The translations under genes were made by a program, and so were the position numbers. Below, piece by piece: positions 40,902 to 49,134 of a DNA stretch of 64,000 bases. The notes beneath the pieces were generated by a model. The model searched no databases. It was not told where the DNA came from and saw nothing but the letters and a program-made list of their open reading frames with translations. The stretch is from positions 682,001 to 746,000 of the forward strand of contig CAWFSJ010000005.1 in assembly GCA_963818505.1 (NCBI GenBank), read 5' to 3'. Source of the DNA: JADKAV01 sp963818505 (GTDB taxonomy: Bacteria > Actinomycetota > Actinomycetes > S36-B12 > UBA10799). The number at the start of each line of letters is the position of its first letter. The first letter of the stretch is position 1.

Positions 40902-40923
40902 ATTGAGGGTATAGTGATACACC

Positions 40924-41223
40924 GTGTACCAGATCTCCTTCATCTTCCGGCCGGGCACCTACGACGACGACTTCAAACGCCTCGATGCCCATATCGAGCA
41001 GATCGCGCAAGCCACGCCCGGTTACGCCGGGGTCAGAACCTGGTGGTCGGTCGACGGCTCGGTATGCAACGCGGTGTACTCCTGGGAGCACCTTGACAAC
41101 CTCAAGGACTTCTCCAGGTCGGCCGCGCACCTTCAAGCGAAGTCCGAGTACGCCCGGTGGTACGACGGGTACGAGGTGATCGTGGCCGAGGTCATGAGCC
41201 GGTACGGGGACAGCCGCCTTTGA
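40924..41223 (+). CDS. Antibiotic biosynthesis monooxygenase-like (ABM) small protein
   Basis: 99-residue protein with the dimeric alpha/beta-barrel pattern: a first strand YQISFIFRPG, a helix DDFKRLDAHIEQIAQATPGY, the strand VRTWWSVDG and a later NAVYSWEHLDNLKDFSRS. ABM-like proteins range from quinone-forming monooxygenases to haem-degrading enzymes and small-molecule binders; no specific role is visible. GTG at 40924 follows TATAGT by 8 bases without a ribosome binding site. It is divergent from the XRE-cupin operon and probably shares its operator. Confidence 0.7.
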   Translation: MYQISFIFRPGTYDDDFKRLDAHIEQIAQATPGYAGVRTWWSVDGSVCNAVYSWEHLDNLKDFSRSAAHLQAKSEYARWYDGYEVIVAEVMSRYGDSRL

Positions 41224-41250
41224 GGGTCGGGGCCGGACCGCTGGGCCCCC

Positions 41251-41322
41251 GCCGTTCCCCCGAAGCGGCCGTTGGCCGTTCCCCCGAAGCGGCCGTTCGC
41301 CGTTCCCCCGAAGCGGCCGTTG
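41251..41322. repeat. Three tandem 24-bp repeats
   Basis: Units 41251-41274, 41275-41298 and 41299-41322 each begin GCCGTTCCCCCGAAGCGGCC and differ only in the last base (G, C, G). A fourth partial copy, CCCCCGAAGCGGCCGT, lies at 41425-41440 beyond the adjoining inverted repeat. There are no spacers, so this is not CRISPR. The stretch 41224-41462 holds no gene that I can support. Confidence 0.9.
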
Positions 41323-41390
41323 GTTAGAGGTTGTCCTGTTGGTTAGCGAAACAACGCGTGGATTCGCTAACGAGGACCACAACCTCTAAC
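41323..41390. repeat. Long imperfect inverted repeat abutting the tandem repeats
   Basis: Outer arms GTTAGAGGTTGT (41323-41334) and ACAACCTCTAAC (41379-41390) and inner arms GTTAGCGAA (41342-41350) and TTCGCTAAC (41363-41371) are perfect complements, separated by two unpaired 7-base segments and closed by a 12-base loop. CTAACGAGGAC occurs twice on the right side (41368-41378 and 41387-41397). The 21 bp of perfect pairing make a strong cruciform or RNA hairpin; it separates the repeat units from their fourth copy. Confidence 0.88.
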
Positions 41391-41462
41391 GAGGACGGTT
41401 GGGCCCGGCCGGGCCCTCCGCGGGCCCCCGAAGCGGCCGTGCCACAAACAGCGAACGTCGCC

Positions 41463-43484
41463 CTACAAGGCGGCCGCGACCTCGGTGCCTTGCTTGATAG
41501 CACGCTTGGCGTCCAGTTCGGCCGCGACATCGGCGCCACCGATCAGTTGAACCGGCACCCCGGCGGCCTCGAGCCCCTCCTGCAGTTCCCGCTGCGGTTC
41601 CTGACCGGTGCACACCACGATCGTGTCGACCTCCAAGACCTGCTTCTGGCCGTCGATACTGAAGTGCAGGCCGGCGTCGTCGATGCGTTCGTACGCGACA
41701 CCCGTGAGCATTTGCACCTGCCTGTTCTTCAGTTCGGTGCGGTGGATCCAGCCGGTGGTCTTGCCCAGCGTCTGACCCATCTTCGTGTCCTTGCGCTGCA
41801 GCATCGTCACCTGACGCGCAGGCTGCGCGTGCTCGGCGCGAACCACACCACCCCTGGCTTCATGCGAACGGTCGATGCCCCACTGGGCGAAGAACCGCTC
41901 GGACTCCAACGTCGCGCTCGGACCACTCTGGGTCAGGTACTCGGCCACGTCGAAGCCGATCCCGCCGCCGCCGAGGATCGCCACCGAATCGCCGACCGGT
42001 TCGTGGTCGCGGAGGACCTGCAAGTAGCTGAGCACCTTTGGGTGGTCGATTCCTGGAAGGTCGGGGATCCGGGGGGTGACGCCGGTCGCGAGGATCACCT
42101 CGTCGTAGTCAGCAAGGTCCTCGACCGAGGCCCGCACGCCCAGTCTGACCTCGACTTCGTTGTCCGCCAAGGCATTGCGGTAGTAGCGCAACGTCTCGTT
42201 GAACTCCTCCTTGCCGGGGATCTGAGCTGCGTAGTTGAACTGACCGCCTACTTTGTCATCCCCCTCGAATAGCGTCACCGCATGTCCCCTTTGAGCTGCA
42301 GTCACAGCGCACGCGAGTCCGCCCGGGCCGGAACCCACAACCGCGATCCGCCGCGGTGTCTCGGTGGGTTCGATCGTCAGGATCGTCTCGTGGCAGGCAA
42401 GCGGATTCACCAAGCATGAGGTGAGTTGCAGGGCGAAGGTGTGATCCAGGCATGCCTGGTTGCATCCGATGCAGGTGTTGATGCGATCGGCCTTGTCTGC
42501 CGCCGCCTTGGCCACGAAGTCGGGGTCGGCCAGGAAGGGCCGAGCCATGGAGACCATGTCCGCCTGACCGGCAGCCAGGACCTGCTCGCAGACCTCCGGG
42601 GTGTTGATCCGGTTGCTGGTGACCAGCGGGATGCCAACCTTGCCCTTCAGTTCGGCGGTGACCCAGGTGAAGGCCGCACGCGGGACGCTAGTGGCAATGG
42701 TTGGGATGCGGGCCTCGTGCCAGCCGATCCCGGTATTCAGGATCGTGACCCCTGCGGCTTCAAGGCCCTGGGCAAGTTCCACGACCTCGGAAAGGGTTGA
42801 ACCACCTTCGACGAGGTCGAGCATGGACAGCCGGAAGATGATGATGAACTCGTCGCCGACCGACTCCCGGACCCGCCGGACGATCTCGAGTGGGAATCGC
42901 GTGCGGTTGGAGTACGAGCCGCCCCAGTCGTCGGTGCGCTGGTTCGTACGTTCGGCGATGAACTCGTTGATCAGGTAACCCTCGGAACCCATGATCTCCA
43001 CGCCGTCGTATCCGGCTTCCTGGGCGAGGCCGGCGCACCGGGCGAAGTCGTCAATCGTGGTCTCGATGTCCGCGGAGGTCATCTCGTGCGGGGTGAAAGG
43101 TGAGATCGGCGCTTTGAGCGGCGAGGGTCCGACCAGTTCGGGGTGGTAGGCGTAACGGCCGAAGTGCAGGATCTGCATCGCGATGCGGCCGCCCTCGGCG
43201 TGCACGGCGTCAGTGACGACCTTGTGATGCACCGCTTCCTCGCTGGTGGTCAGCGCCGCGCCCATCTGCCACGGACGTCCCTGCTCGTTGGGGGCGATGC
43301 CGCCGGTGACGATGAGGCCGACGCCTCCGCGAGCACGCTGGGCATAGAACGCCGCCATGCGTTCGAAGCCGTCCTCGGCCTCCTCCAGCCCGACGTGCAT
43401 CGACCCCATGAGAACGCGGTTGGGCAATGTGACAAAGCCCAGGTCCAGCGGTTCGAGCAGATGGGGGTACGGGCTGTTCGACAT
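41463..43484 (-). CDS. fadH: NADPH-dependent 2,4-dienoyl-CoA reductase
   Basis: 673-residue old-yellow-enzyme/iron-sulfur flavoprotein needed to degrade unsaturated fatty acids with even-position double bonds. The N-terminal FMN TIM barrel (residues about 1-350) shows LPNRVLMGSMHVGLEE and GYDGVEIMGSEGYLINEF. The 4Fe-4S cluster motif is CIGCNQACLDHTF with later cysteines. The FAD/NADP half starts IAVVGSGPGGLACAVTAA and has VAILGGGGIGFDVAEYL. Length matches E. coli FadH (about 670). Read alone on its strand, it is divergent from the Nei-type gene. Confidence 0.94.
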   Translation of the reverse strand: MSNSPYPHLLEPLDLGFVTLPNRVLMGSMHVGLEEAEDGFERMAAFYAQRARGGVGLIVTGGIAPNEQGRPWQMGAALTTSEEAVHHKVVTDAVHAEGGRIAMQILHFGRYAYHPELVGPSPLKAPISPFTPHEMTSADIETTIDDFARCAGLAQEAGYDGVEIMGSEGYLINEFIAERTNQRTDDWGGSYSNRTRFPLEIVRRVRESVGDEFIIIFRLSMLDLVEGGSTLSEVVELAQGLEAAGVTILNTGIGWHEARIPTIATSVPRAAFTWVTAELKGKVGIPLVTSNRINTPEVCEQVLAAGQADMVSMARPFLADPDFVAKAAADKADRINTCIGCNQACLDHTFALQLTSCLVNPLACHETILTIEPTETPRRIAVVGSGPGGLACAVTAAQRGHAVTLFEGDDKVGGQFNYAAQIPGKEEFNETLRYYRNALADNEVEVRLGVRASVEDLADYDEVILATGVTPRIPDLPGIDHPKVLSYLQVLRDHEPVGDSVAILGGGGIGFDVAEYLTQSGPSATLESERFFAQWGIDRSHEARGGVVRAEHAQPARQVTMLQRKDTKMGQTLGKTTGWIHRTELKNRQVQMLTGVAYERIDDAGLHFSIDGQKQVLEVDTIVVCTGQEPQRELQEGLEAAGVPVQLIGGADVAAELDAKRAIKQGTEVAAAL

Positions 43485-43576
43485 GTTGACCTCCCTGGAG
43501 CGGTGTTTCCCAGGGTATTGAGCCAGGTGGTGGGCCTAGTGCCCGGGCGGTGCCGACCGCCACGCACCATGGGAGG

Positions 43577-44299
43577 GTGCCCGAAGGTGATGCCGTACGT
43601 CGCACTGCGGCGCAACTCGACAACGCCCTGACCGGTCGGGTCCTCACCGTGGCCGACCTGCGGGTTCCGCGCTTCTCAACGGTGGACCTGTCAGGCCGTG
43701 AAGTCCTGGGGACCGTTGCGGTGGGCAAGCACCTGCTCACGCGTCTGTCCGGCGGAGCAACCCTGCACAGCCACCGGCGGATGGAGGGTCGCTGGGTAAC
43801 GGGCGGTCCGGACCTGCGCACCGGGCCTTACCACCAGATCCGTGTCGTGCTCAAGACCGAGCAGAGCAGCGCTATCGGCGTGCGTCTGGCGATGGTCGAG
43901 GTGGGGTCCACGAACGCAGAAGCCCGCTGGATCGGCCATCTCGGCCCGGATGTGCTGGCGCCGGACTTCGATCCCGGTCTGCGCCTGCCTGCTGACAGGC
44001 CGGTGGTCGAGGCCCTGCTCGATCAACGGGTCGTCGCGGGGTTGGGCACTATGTGGGCCGCTGAGACTGCCTTTCTGGCGCGGTGTTCGCCCTACAGACA
44101 AGGCGCCGATGTTTGCGAGGCTCTCATGCAGGTGCGGACGTTGATGCTCGCCAGTGTGGCCGGCACCCGGCCACGGATGAACGTGTTCGAGCGCTCCGGA
44201 CAGCCTTGCCGCGTGTGCGGCACCGCGATCCGGACCGGCAGGATCGGTACCCCGCCGTCTGATCGCGTCACGTATTGGTGCCCCACCTGCCAGCCGTGA
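43577..44299 (+). CDS. Fpg/Nei-family DNA glycosylase/AP lyase
   Basis: 240-residue formamidopyrimidine/endonuclease VIII-type DNA repair enzyme, most like mycobacterial Nei2. The GTG at 43577 gives the mature N-terminal PEGD required for the catalytic proline and glutamate; a longer frame would bury it. Other landmarks are VGKHLLTRL (beta-elimination lysine), the H2TH region VVAGLGTMWAAE, and a C-terminal zinc finger CRVCGTAIRTGRIG...YWCPTCQ. In the H2TH motif the usual Asn (GLGN) is Thr. It would excise oxidised pyrimidines and nick abasic sites. Confidence 0.9.
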   Translation: MPEGDAVRRTAAQLDNALTGRVLTVADLRVPRFSTVDLSGREVLGTVAVGKHLLTRLSGGATLHSHRRMEGRWVTGGPDLRTGPYHQIRVVLKTEQSSAIGVRLAMVEVGSTNAEARWIGHLGPDVLAPDFDPGLRLPADRPVVEALLDQRVVAGLGTMWAAETAFLARCSPYRQGADVCEALMQVRTLMLASVAGTRPRMNVFERSGQPCRVCGTAIRTGRIGTPPSDRVTYWCPTCQP

Positions 44300-44381
44300 T
44301 GATTGTCACCCTGATCGCTCCCGGCTCAGTGGCCCCACCCGGACTTACACTGAAACTGTCCCCTCGACTCAAGGAGTTGCC

Positions 44382-45764
44382 ATGCTCAACGGCACGCCCG
44401 CCGGGCAACTCACTGCCGTCGACCCCAGGCGGCTCGGAAAGTGGGACGTCGAGGCGCGTATCGGAAGCGGGGGGATGGGAGTCGTCTACAAGGCGACCAG
44501 TGGGGACGAAGTCGCGGCCGTCAAGGTCGTACGCCCGGGCTTGCTGGATGACCCGCAGGTTGCGGCGCGCTTCGAGCGGGAGGCCCAAGTCCTGCGGTCC
44601 GTTCACGACGAGCACATCAGCCGGTTCCTGGACGCCGACATCGCCGGTATGCCGGCCTGGCTGGCCACCGAGTACATCCCAGGGCCGAACCTGCGCGACG
44701 CGGTGTCAATCTGGGGACCGCTGACGCCGAGGCGCTGGTGGGAACTCGCCCGCGGTCTTTCCCAGGCACTGGCAGTTCTGGAGATCCACGGGATCGCCCA
44801 CCGCGACATCAAACCGGCAAACGTGATCATCGCCGACCGTGGACCGGTTCTCATCGACTTCGGTATCGCGCATCCCGAGGACGCAACGTCCTTGACTGCC
44901 ACCGGGATCGTGACCGGCAGTCCGTCGTGGCTCTCGCCGGAGCAGGCCAATCTCGACGATTTGTCCGCTGCCAGCGACGTCTTCTCGCTTGGCTCGCTTT
45001 TGGCCTTCGCCGCCACCGGGCGCCCGCCTTTCGGGCAGGGTGCAACCGTTGCGGTGCTGATGAACATCCAGCGCAACGACCCCGATCTGGCCGGCATCGA
45101 CGAGACCCGAAGTGCGTTGCTGCGGCGGATGCTGGCCAAGGACCCTCGCACGCGTCCGACCGCCAGGGAGGTGCTGGCCATCGCGCGGCACGTGCCCGAC
45201 GAGCCGACCGTGGCTCTGGACCTGCGCGATGGCGACTCCACCCAACCGATCCGCGTTGGTGTGGCTGCGCCCATCCAGCATGTGCCCGTGTCAGCTCCTG
45301 CGGCCTGGCAGCCGGCGCCGCCCCGCAAACGCACCTGGGTCAAGCCTGTAGGGATCCTGGCGGCAGGGGGCCTGGCGCTCGCCGTCGGCTTCGCCGGCTT
45401 CAACGCCATCGAACCGGACAGCCCCGCCCCGACGCAGACAAGTCAGGCACAGACCACACCGCAACCGTCGGCCGCACCCGCCTTCCCCGGTTCTGACCAA
45501 CTGCGATCCGGAGACTGGCTGCTCTCGAGCTACTCCATCTCCCAGGACGGCGGGAAACTCGTGATCAACGGGACCGTCCAGAACTCCGGCGGTTCACCAG
45601 CAAGCACGGACTTGACCGTCTACTACTTCGTGAACGGTGAGGCGGTCGCGGTTGCGACGGGCAGCACCGGAAAGGTTCCAGCGGGCGCCAGCACTAACGT
45701 CACCTTGACCAGTAGCGACGACTGGCAGCCCGGGAACCCGGTCCTGGTGGTCGAGGCGGCCTGA
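44382..45764 (+). CDS. Membrane Ser/Thr protein kinase (Hanks type)
   Basis: 460-residue receptor-type kinase. The kinase domain (residues about 20-265) has IGSGGMGVVYKAT, AAVKVV lysine, HRDIKPANV, the DFG of LIDFGIAHP and APE-like SPEQANL, so it should be active. A Pro-rich linker leads to one transmembrane helix (about residues 325-345). The extracytoplasmic part is a Thr/Pro/Gln-rich stalk followed by a small beta-sandwich resembling FxLYD domains (KLVINGTVQNSGGSPAST, VTLTSSDDWQPGN). ATG at 44382 follows AAGGAG. No cognate phosphatase or FHA gene is adjacent. Confidence 0.92.
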   Translation: MLNGTPAGQLTAVDPRRLGKWDVEARIGSGGMGVVYKATSGDEVAAVKVVRPGLLDDPQVAARFEREAQVLRSVHDEHISRFLDADIAGMPAWLATEYIPGPNLRDAVSIWGPLTPRRWWELARGLSQALAVLEIHGIAHRDIKPANVIIADRGPVLIDFGIAHPEDATSLTATGIVTGSPSWLSPEQANLDDLSAASDVFSLGSLLAFAATGRPPFGQGATVAVLMNIQRNDPDLAGIDETRSALLRRMLAKDPRTRPTAREVLAIARHVPDEPTVALDLRDGDSTQPIRVGVAAPIQHVPVSAPAAWQPAPPRKRTWVKPVGILAAGGLALAVGFAGFNAIEPDSPAPTQTSQAQTTPQPSAAPAFPGSDQLRSGDWLLSSYSISQDGGKLVINGTVQNSGGSPASTDLTVYYFVNGEAVAVATGSTGKVPAGASTNVTLTSSDDWQPGNPVLVVEAA

Positions 45765-45768
45765 GGTC

Positions 45769-46326
45769 TCAGGCAGCAGCCGGCCGACGTCTGCGCAGCC
45801 AACGCACAACCAGCCACACGAAAGCCGCCAGGACGAGTAGGACCAGGAACGGCGCGAGGATCGCGACGAATGCCAGGGCCGTGGAGACGATGTCCTCGGT
45901 CGTGCTGACCACGGGCGCGGCTACACCGGCGGATCCCGCGTTGAGAACCGGCCGGATGGCGGCCTTCGTGCCGTGCACCGCGCCTGCTGTGATCAGTCCC
46001 GCGATCAGCGAGACGACCGGCGGGATGTCGGTGCCCAAGCTCGTGCTCGCGGCGAACAGCACCGCCCCGGCCACTGGCCGGATCACAGTCTGGATGACGT
46101 CGTTGACCGAGTCGACGGCGGGGATCTTGTCGGCCAGAACCTCTACAAGCAGCAACACCACGAGTACGCCGAGCACCCAGGGGTTCGCCAGATTGTCGAA
46201 GGGCTGCCCGAAGTCGATCCAGTCGAAGTACTGCAGGAACCCGACGATGACCAGCGGGATGTAGGCGTTGAGTCCAGCGGCCGCGGCCAGACCCAGTCCG
46301 GTGAGGATCGCGCTGGCCAGGTCCAT
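45769..46326 (-). CDS. DUF4126 family membrane protein
   Basis: 185-residue integral membrane protein with four to five helices (GLGLAAAAGLNAYIPLVIVGF, WVLGVLVVLLLVEVLADKIP, VAGAVLFAASTSLG, ILAPFLVLLVLAAFVWLVV). The LNAYIPL and VEVLADKIPAVDSVND segments are the DUF4126 signature. Function unknown. ATG at 46326 follows TACCCT (minus strand 46333-46338) by six bases, a leaderless start. The stop lies 4 bases from the convergent kinase stop, leaving no room for a separate terminator between them. Confidence 0.82.
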   Translation of the reverse strand: MDLASAILTGLGLAAAAGLNAYIPLVIVGFLQYFDWIDFGQPFDNLANPWVLGVLVVLLLVEVLADKIPAVDSVNDVIQTVIRPVAGAVLFAASTSLGTDIPPVVSLIAGLITAGAVHGTKAAIRPVLNAGSAGVAAPVVSTTEDIVSTALAFVAILAPFLVLLVLAAFVWLVVRWLRRRRPAAA

Positions 46327-46372
46327 TGCATCAGGGTACGTCCGGTGATCACCGGTGCGTAGCATCGAGGAC

Positions 46373-47575
46373 ATGTACCCGGTGTTCCTGCGCCTACGCG
46401 ACAAGTTGGTGCTTGTCGTCGGCGCCGGGACGGTAGCCCGCCGCCGGATCGAGGCACTTCTGGCCGAGGGCGCCGACGTCGTGGTCGTGGCGCCGACCGG
46501 TGAGCAGGTGCCAGGTGTCCAGTGGCGGCGCCGCGAGTTCGTCGCCGAGGACCTGGAAGGTGCCTGGCTGGTTCAGGCCTGCGCGACGCCCGAGGTCAAC
46601 GATCAGGTGGCCCGGCTGGCAGCTGCCCGCGGTGTGTGGTGCATAGACGCCTCGGATGCCGCGAGTTCAGCCGCGTGGACGGCCTCTCGGGTGCAGTCCG
46701 TGGACGGGGTAGAGGTCGCGGTGAGCGGCGGTGGGGATCCGGTGCGTGCCCGGCGCGTCGTCGAGGTTCTGTCCGAGGCGCTGCTCGGGGCCGATCTGCG
46801 AAGGCAGCGCTTCGGCACAGGCAGTGTTGCGCTGGTGGGAGCCGGACCGGGAGACCCGGGACTGCTGACGATCCGCGCCCGGCAACTGCTGGCAGCCGCT
46901 GATGTGGTGGTGGTCGACCGGCTGGCACCTCGCGCCGCTTTGGACATGACGTACGGGACCATCATCGGGGTAGGGAAAGCCCCGGGCGATCACACGGTCG
47001 GCCAGGAGGACATCAACCGGATCCTGGTCGAGCATGCCAGCGCTGGCAATCGGGTCGTCCGGCTCAAGGGTGGCGACCCCTTCGTGCTCGGCCGAGGCGG
47101 TGAGGAACTCGCGGCATGCTTGGAGGCGGGCATCGAGGTCGAGGTCGTGCCGGGGATAACATCGGCCGTCGCGGTGCCGGCCGCCGCGGGCATCCCGGTC
47201 ACCCATCGCGGGCTGGCCACAGGTTTCCTGGTGGCCACGGCTCACGGCGAGGACCCGGCCCTGATCGCGCATCTGGCTGATGTCCCCCCCGAGATCACCA
47301 TCGTTTTGCTCATGGGCGTTCGCTCCTTGGAGATGGTCGCCGCGGTGCTGCTGAGAAGTCGACCGGGCGACACTCCTGCCGCTGTGGTGGAACGCGGATG
47401 GACCCCCGCGCAACGCACGATCACCGCGACCCTGGCCACGGTGGCCGCTGAAGCCCAGAAGGCACAGATCGCCGCTCCGTCGATCGTGGTGGTGGGTCAG
47501 GTGGCCGCGCTGCACGAGCAGTTCGGCGACGTGGCCCGTCCCTCCCCTGGCGCCGGACTCATTGCGGACCTTTAG
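46373..47575 (+). CDS. cysG: Siroheme synthase (precorrin-2 dehydrogenase / uroporphyrinogen-III C-methyltransferase)
   Basis: 400-residue fusion. Residues about 1-150 form the NAD-dependent precorrin-2 dehydrogenase/ferrochelatase-like domain (YPVFLRLRDKLVLVVGAG, then VARRRIEALLAEGA). Residues about 155-390 are the SAM uroporphyrinogen-III methyltransferase domain (LVGAGPGDPGLLTIRA, RLKGGDPFVLGRGGEELA, VVPGITSAVAVPAAAGIPVTHRG). The central helical dimerisation/chelatase segment of enterobacterial CysG is shortened. Siroheme serves sulfite and nitrite reductases, none of which is nearby. ATG 46373 is preferred to a GTG at 46355. Confidence 0.92.
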   Translation: MYPVFLRLRDKLVLVVGAGTVARRRIEALLAEGADVVVVAPTGEQVPGVQWRRREFVAEDLEGAWLVQACATPEVNDQVARLAAARGVWCIDASDAASSAAWTASRVQSVDGVEVAVSGGGDPVRARRVVEVLSEALLGADLRRQRFGTGSVALVGAGPGDPGLLTIRARQLLAAADVVVVDRLAPRAALDMTYGTIIGVGKAPGDHTVGQEDINRILVEHASAGNRVVRLKGGDPFVLGRGGEELAACLEAGIEVEVVPGITSAVAVPAAAGIPVTHRGLATGFLVATAHGEDPALIAHLADVPPEITIVLLMGVRSLEMVAAVLLRSRPGDTPAAVVERGWTPAQRTITATLATVAAEAQKAQIAAPSIVVVGQVAALHEQFGDVARPSPGAGLIADL

Positions 47576-49096
47576 TCACTCCTGAAGCCGCCGCGCGGCA
47601 ACCAGGGTCACATCGTCTCGGCGCCAGTCGCCGGCCCTCGCGCGGACGGCTGACAGGATGTGGTCGACCAGGCCCTCAGCGGTGTCCTCCACCGCCACGG
47701 CCTCGGCCACCATTGCAGCAAGGCCCTCGTCTGCGAGTTCCTGGCGGTCGGCGTCGTTGGATTCGGTCAAGCCGTCGGTCCACATGAGCAGCGTTTGTCC
47801 CACGTCCATGCGCTCGTAGTGGTTTGTCCAGTCGCCCCCGAGGACACTGATCAGCGGTCCGGTGGTGTGCAACGCCGTGGTGCCGGCCGCCCCGATGAGC
47901 CAGGGGGCCGGGTGTCCCGCATTGGCCCAGGTCAAGAACCCGGTGGCCGGCTCGATGAGCACCACAACGGAAGTGGCGGGCATCGAGGGATTGCGTGTGC
48001 CGTCCGCCGCCAGTTTCAAAGCCCTGGCCGGGTCCGCGTTCTGGGCCATCGACAACTCCAACGTGTGCTTGAGCCGCAGCGCCTCCATGACCGCCTCGGG
48101 TCCGTGGCCCGCGACGTCGGTGACCGTCAATGCAAGCTGTCCGTCGAGCAGCACCTGCGCGCTCCAGCAGTCGCCGGCAAGTACCCCCTCAGCGGCGTGC
48201 ATCAGGCCGTAGTTGTCTATACCGGGGACCGAGACGTGGTGGCTGTTGGCCAGTTCGGCCCGGATACGCGCAACGACCGGGGACTTCTGCTCGAGACCCT
48301 CGACCGCGGCGCGTGCCCTGTCGATCTCGCTGACCAGCTCCCTGCGCATCTTCTCGGCGTCCTGGCCGACCTCTCGTAGTTCGGGCGGTCCGGAGGCGCT
48401 GATCGGTGTCTCGCGGGTCTCGTCGCGGGTGACGTCGACCAGTTGGCCCCGGAGGTCGCGCAGCGGCATAAGGACTCCACGCAGCAGCAGGAGTGCGAAA
48501 ACGGCCAGCAGTGCGAAGAACGCGAGGATCGAGACGTTCACGATGCCCGACAGCCGGATGAACTCGCGCTCCTGCTGGGCCACCGCGAGTTCGATGCGGT
48601 TACGGATGTCTTCGTCCATCGAATGGGTGTAGGTGCGCACGTCGTTGTAGAGGTTTCGGCTGATGCCCGAGCGCACAAGGTCCTTGGCTTGGTTGCCGTC
48701 CCCGGCGCGGGTCGCTTCGATGATGGGACGGGTGCCTTGCCGTCGCCAGGTGGCCTCAGCGCGACGGGTCTCGCGCAGTAGGCCCTCCAGTTCGGCATCG
48801 CCGTCCACCAGCGTCTTGAGGCTCGCCATCTCGTTGCGTGCGCGCACCGTGCCTTCGACGTAGGTGCCGAGATCGGTGACGTCGCCAGTCAGGGCGTAGG
48901 ACGTGACACCGCTGTCCATCTCGGCCAGGGCGGTATTGAGCGAGCCCACGGCGTCGGAGGCCGGTTGGAGCTGCTCCACGACCGTTGCGGTGGACCGGGC
49001 CACCTGGTTGTATCCGATGCGAAGCCACACCCATGAGACGAGCACAAGGATCACCGCCACTATCAGCAGGATCCAGATACGGGCTCGCAGCGTCAC
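47576..49096 (-). CDS. CHASE3-HAMP-SpoIIE (PP2C-type) membrane phosphatase
   Basis: 506-residue signalling phosphatase. One N-terminal helix (ILLIVAVILVLVSWVWL), an extracytoplasmic CHASE3-like four-helix region (about residues 35-185, with GVTSYALTGDVTDLGTYVEG), a second helix, a HAMP linker, a short coiled coil, then the SpoIIE PP2C domain (about 285-500). The metal-binding aspartates are in GDCWSAQVLLDG, VTDVAGHGPEA, LMWTDGLTES and RRDDVTLV. RsbU/RsbP-like enzymes of this type dephosphorylate anti-anti-sigma factors. GTG at 49096 follows TAGCCT (minus strand) by 7 bases. It abuts the cysG stop without a gap. Confidence 0.88.
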   Translation of the reverse strand: MTLRARIWILLIVAVILVLVSWVWLRIGYNQVARSTATVVEQLQPASDAVGSLNTALAEMDSGVTSYALTGDVTDLGTYVEGTVRARNEMASLKTLVDGDAELEGLLRETRRAEATWRRQGTRPIIEATRAGDGNQAKDLVRSGISRNLYNDVRTYTHSMDEDIRNRIELAVAQQEREFIRLSGIVNVSILAFFALLAVFALLLLRGVLMPLRDLRGQLVDVTRDETRETPISASGPPELREVGQDAEKMRRELVSEIDRARAAVEGLEQKSPVVARIRAELANSHHVSVPGIDNYGLMHAAEGVLAGDCWSAQVLLDGQLALTVTDVAGHGPEAVMEALRLKHTLELSMAQNADPARALKLAADGTRNPSMPATSVVVLIEPATGFLTWANAGHPAPWLIGAAGTTALHTTGPLISVLGGDWTNHYERMDVGQTLLMWTDGLTESNDADRQELADEGLAAMVAEAVAVEDTAEGLVDHILSAVRARAGDWRRDDVTLVAARRLQE

Positions 49097-49103
49097 GAAT
49101 GGC

Positions 49104-49109
49104 AGGCTA
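49104..49109 (-). promoter_or_regulatory. -10 hexamer of the SpoIIE-type phosphatase gene, leaderless start
   Basis: TAGCCT on the minus strand, seven bases before the GTG at 49096. The short intergenic region to the divergent aminotransferase leaves no room for a long leader. Confidence 0.45.
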
Positions 49110-49134
49110 CTGGTAACGACGCAAGGAGACCGTG

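Noticed and set aside
41251..41322. CRISPR array
   Set aside because: Units are directly contiguous, with no unique spacers, and no cas genes are present.
40900..41382. Minus-strand open frame with an 8-residue RPLRGNG-type repeat
   Set aside because: It merely translates the tandem DNA repeat and runs antisense through the ABM-like gene; no ribosome binding site or homologous features.
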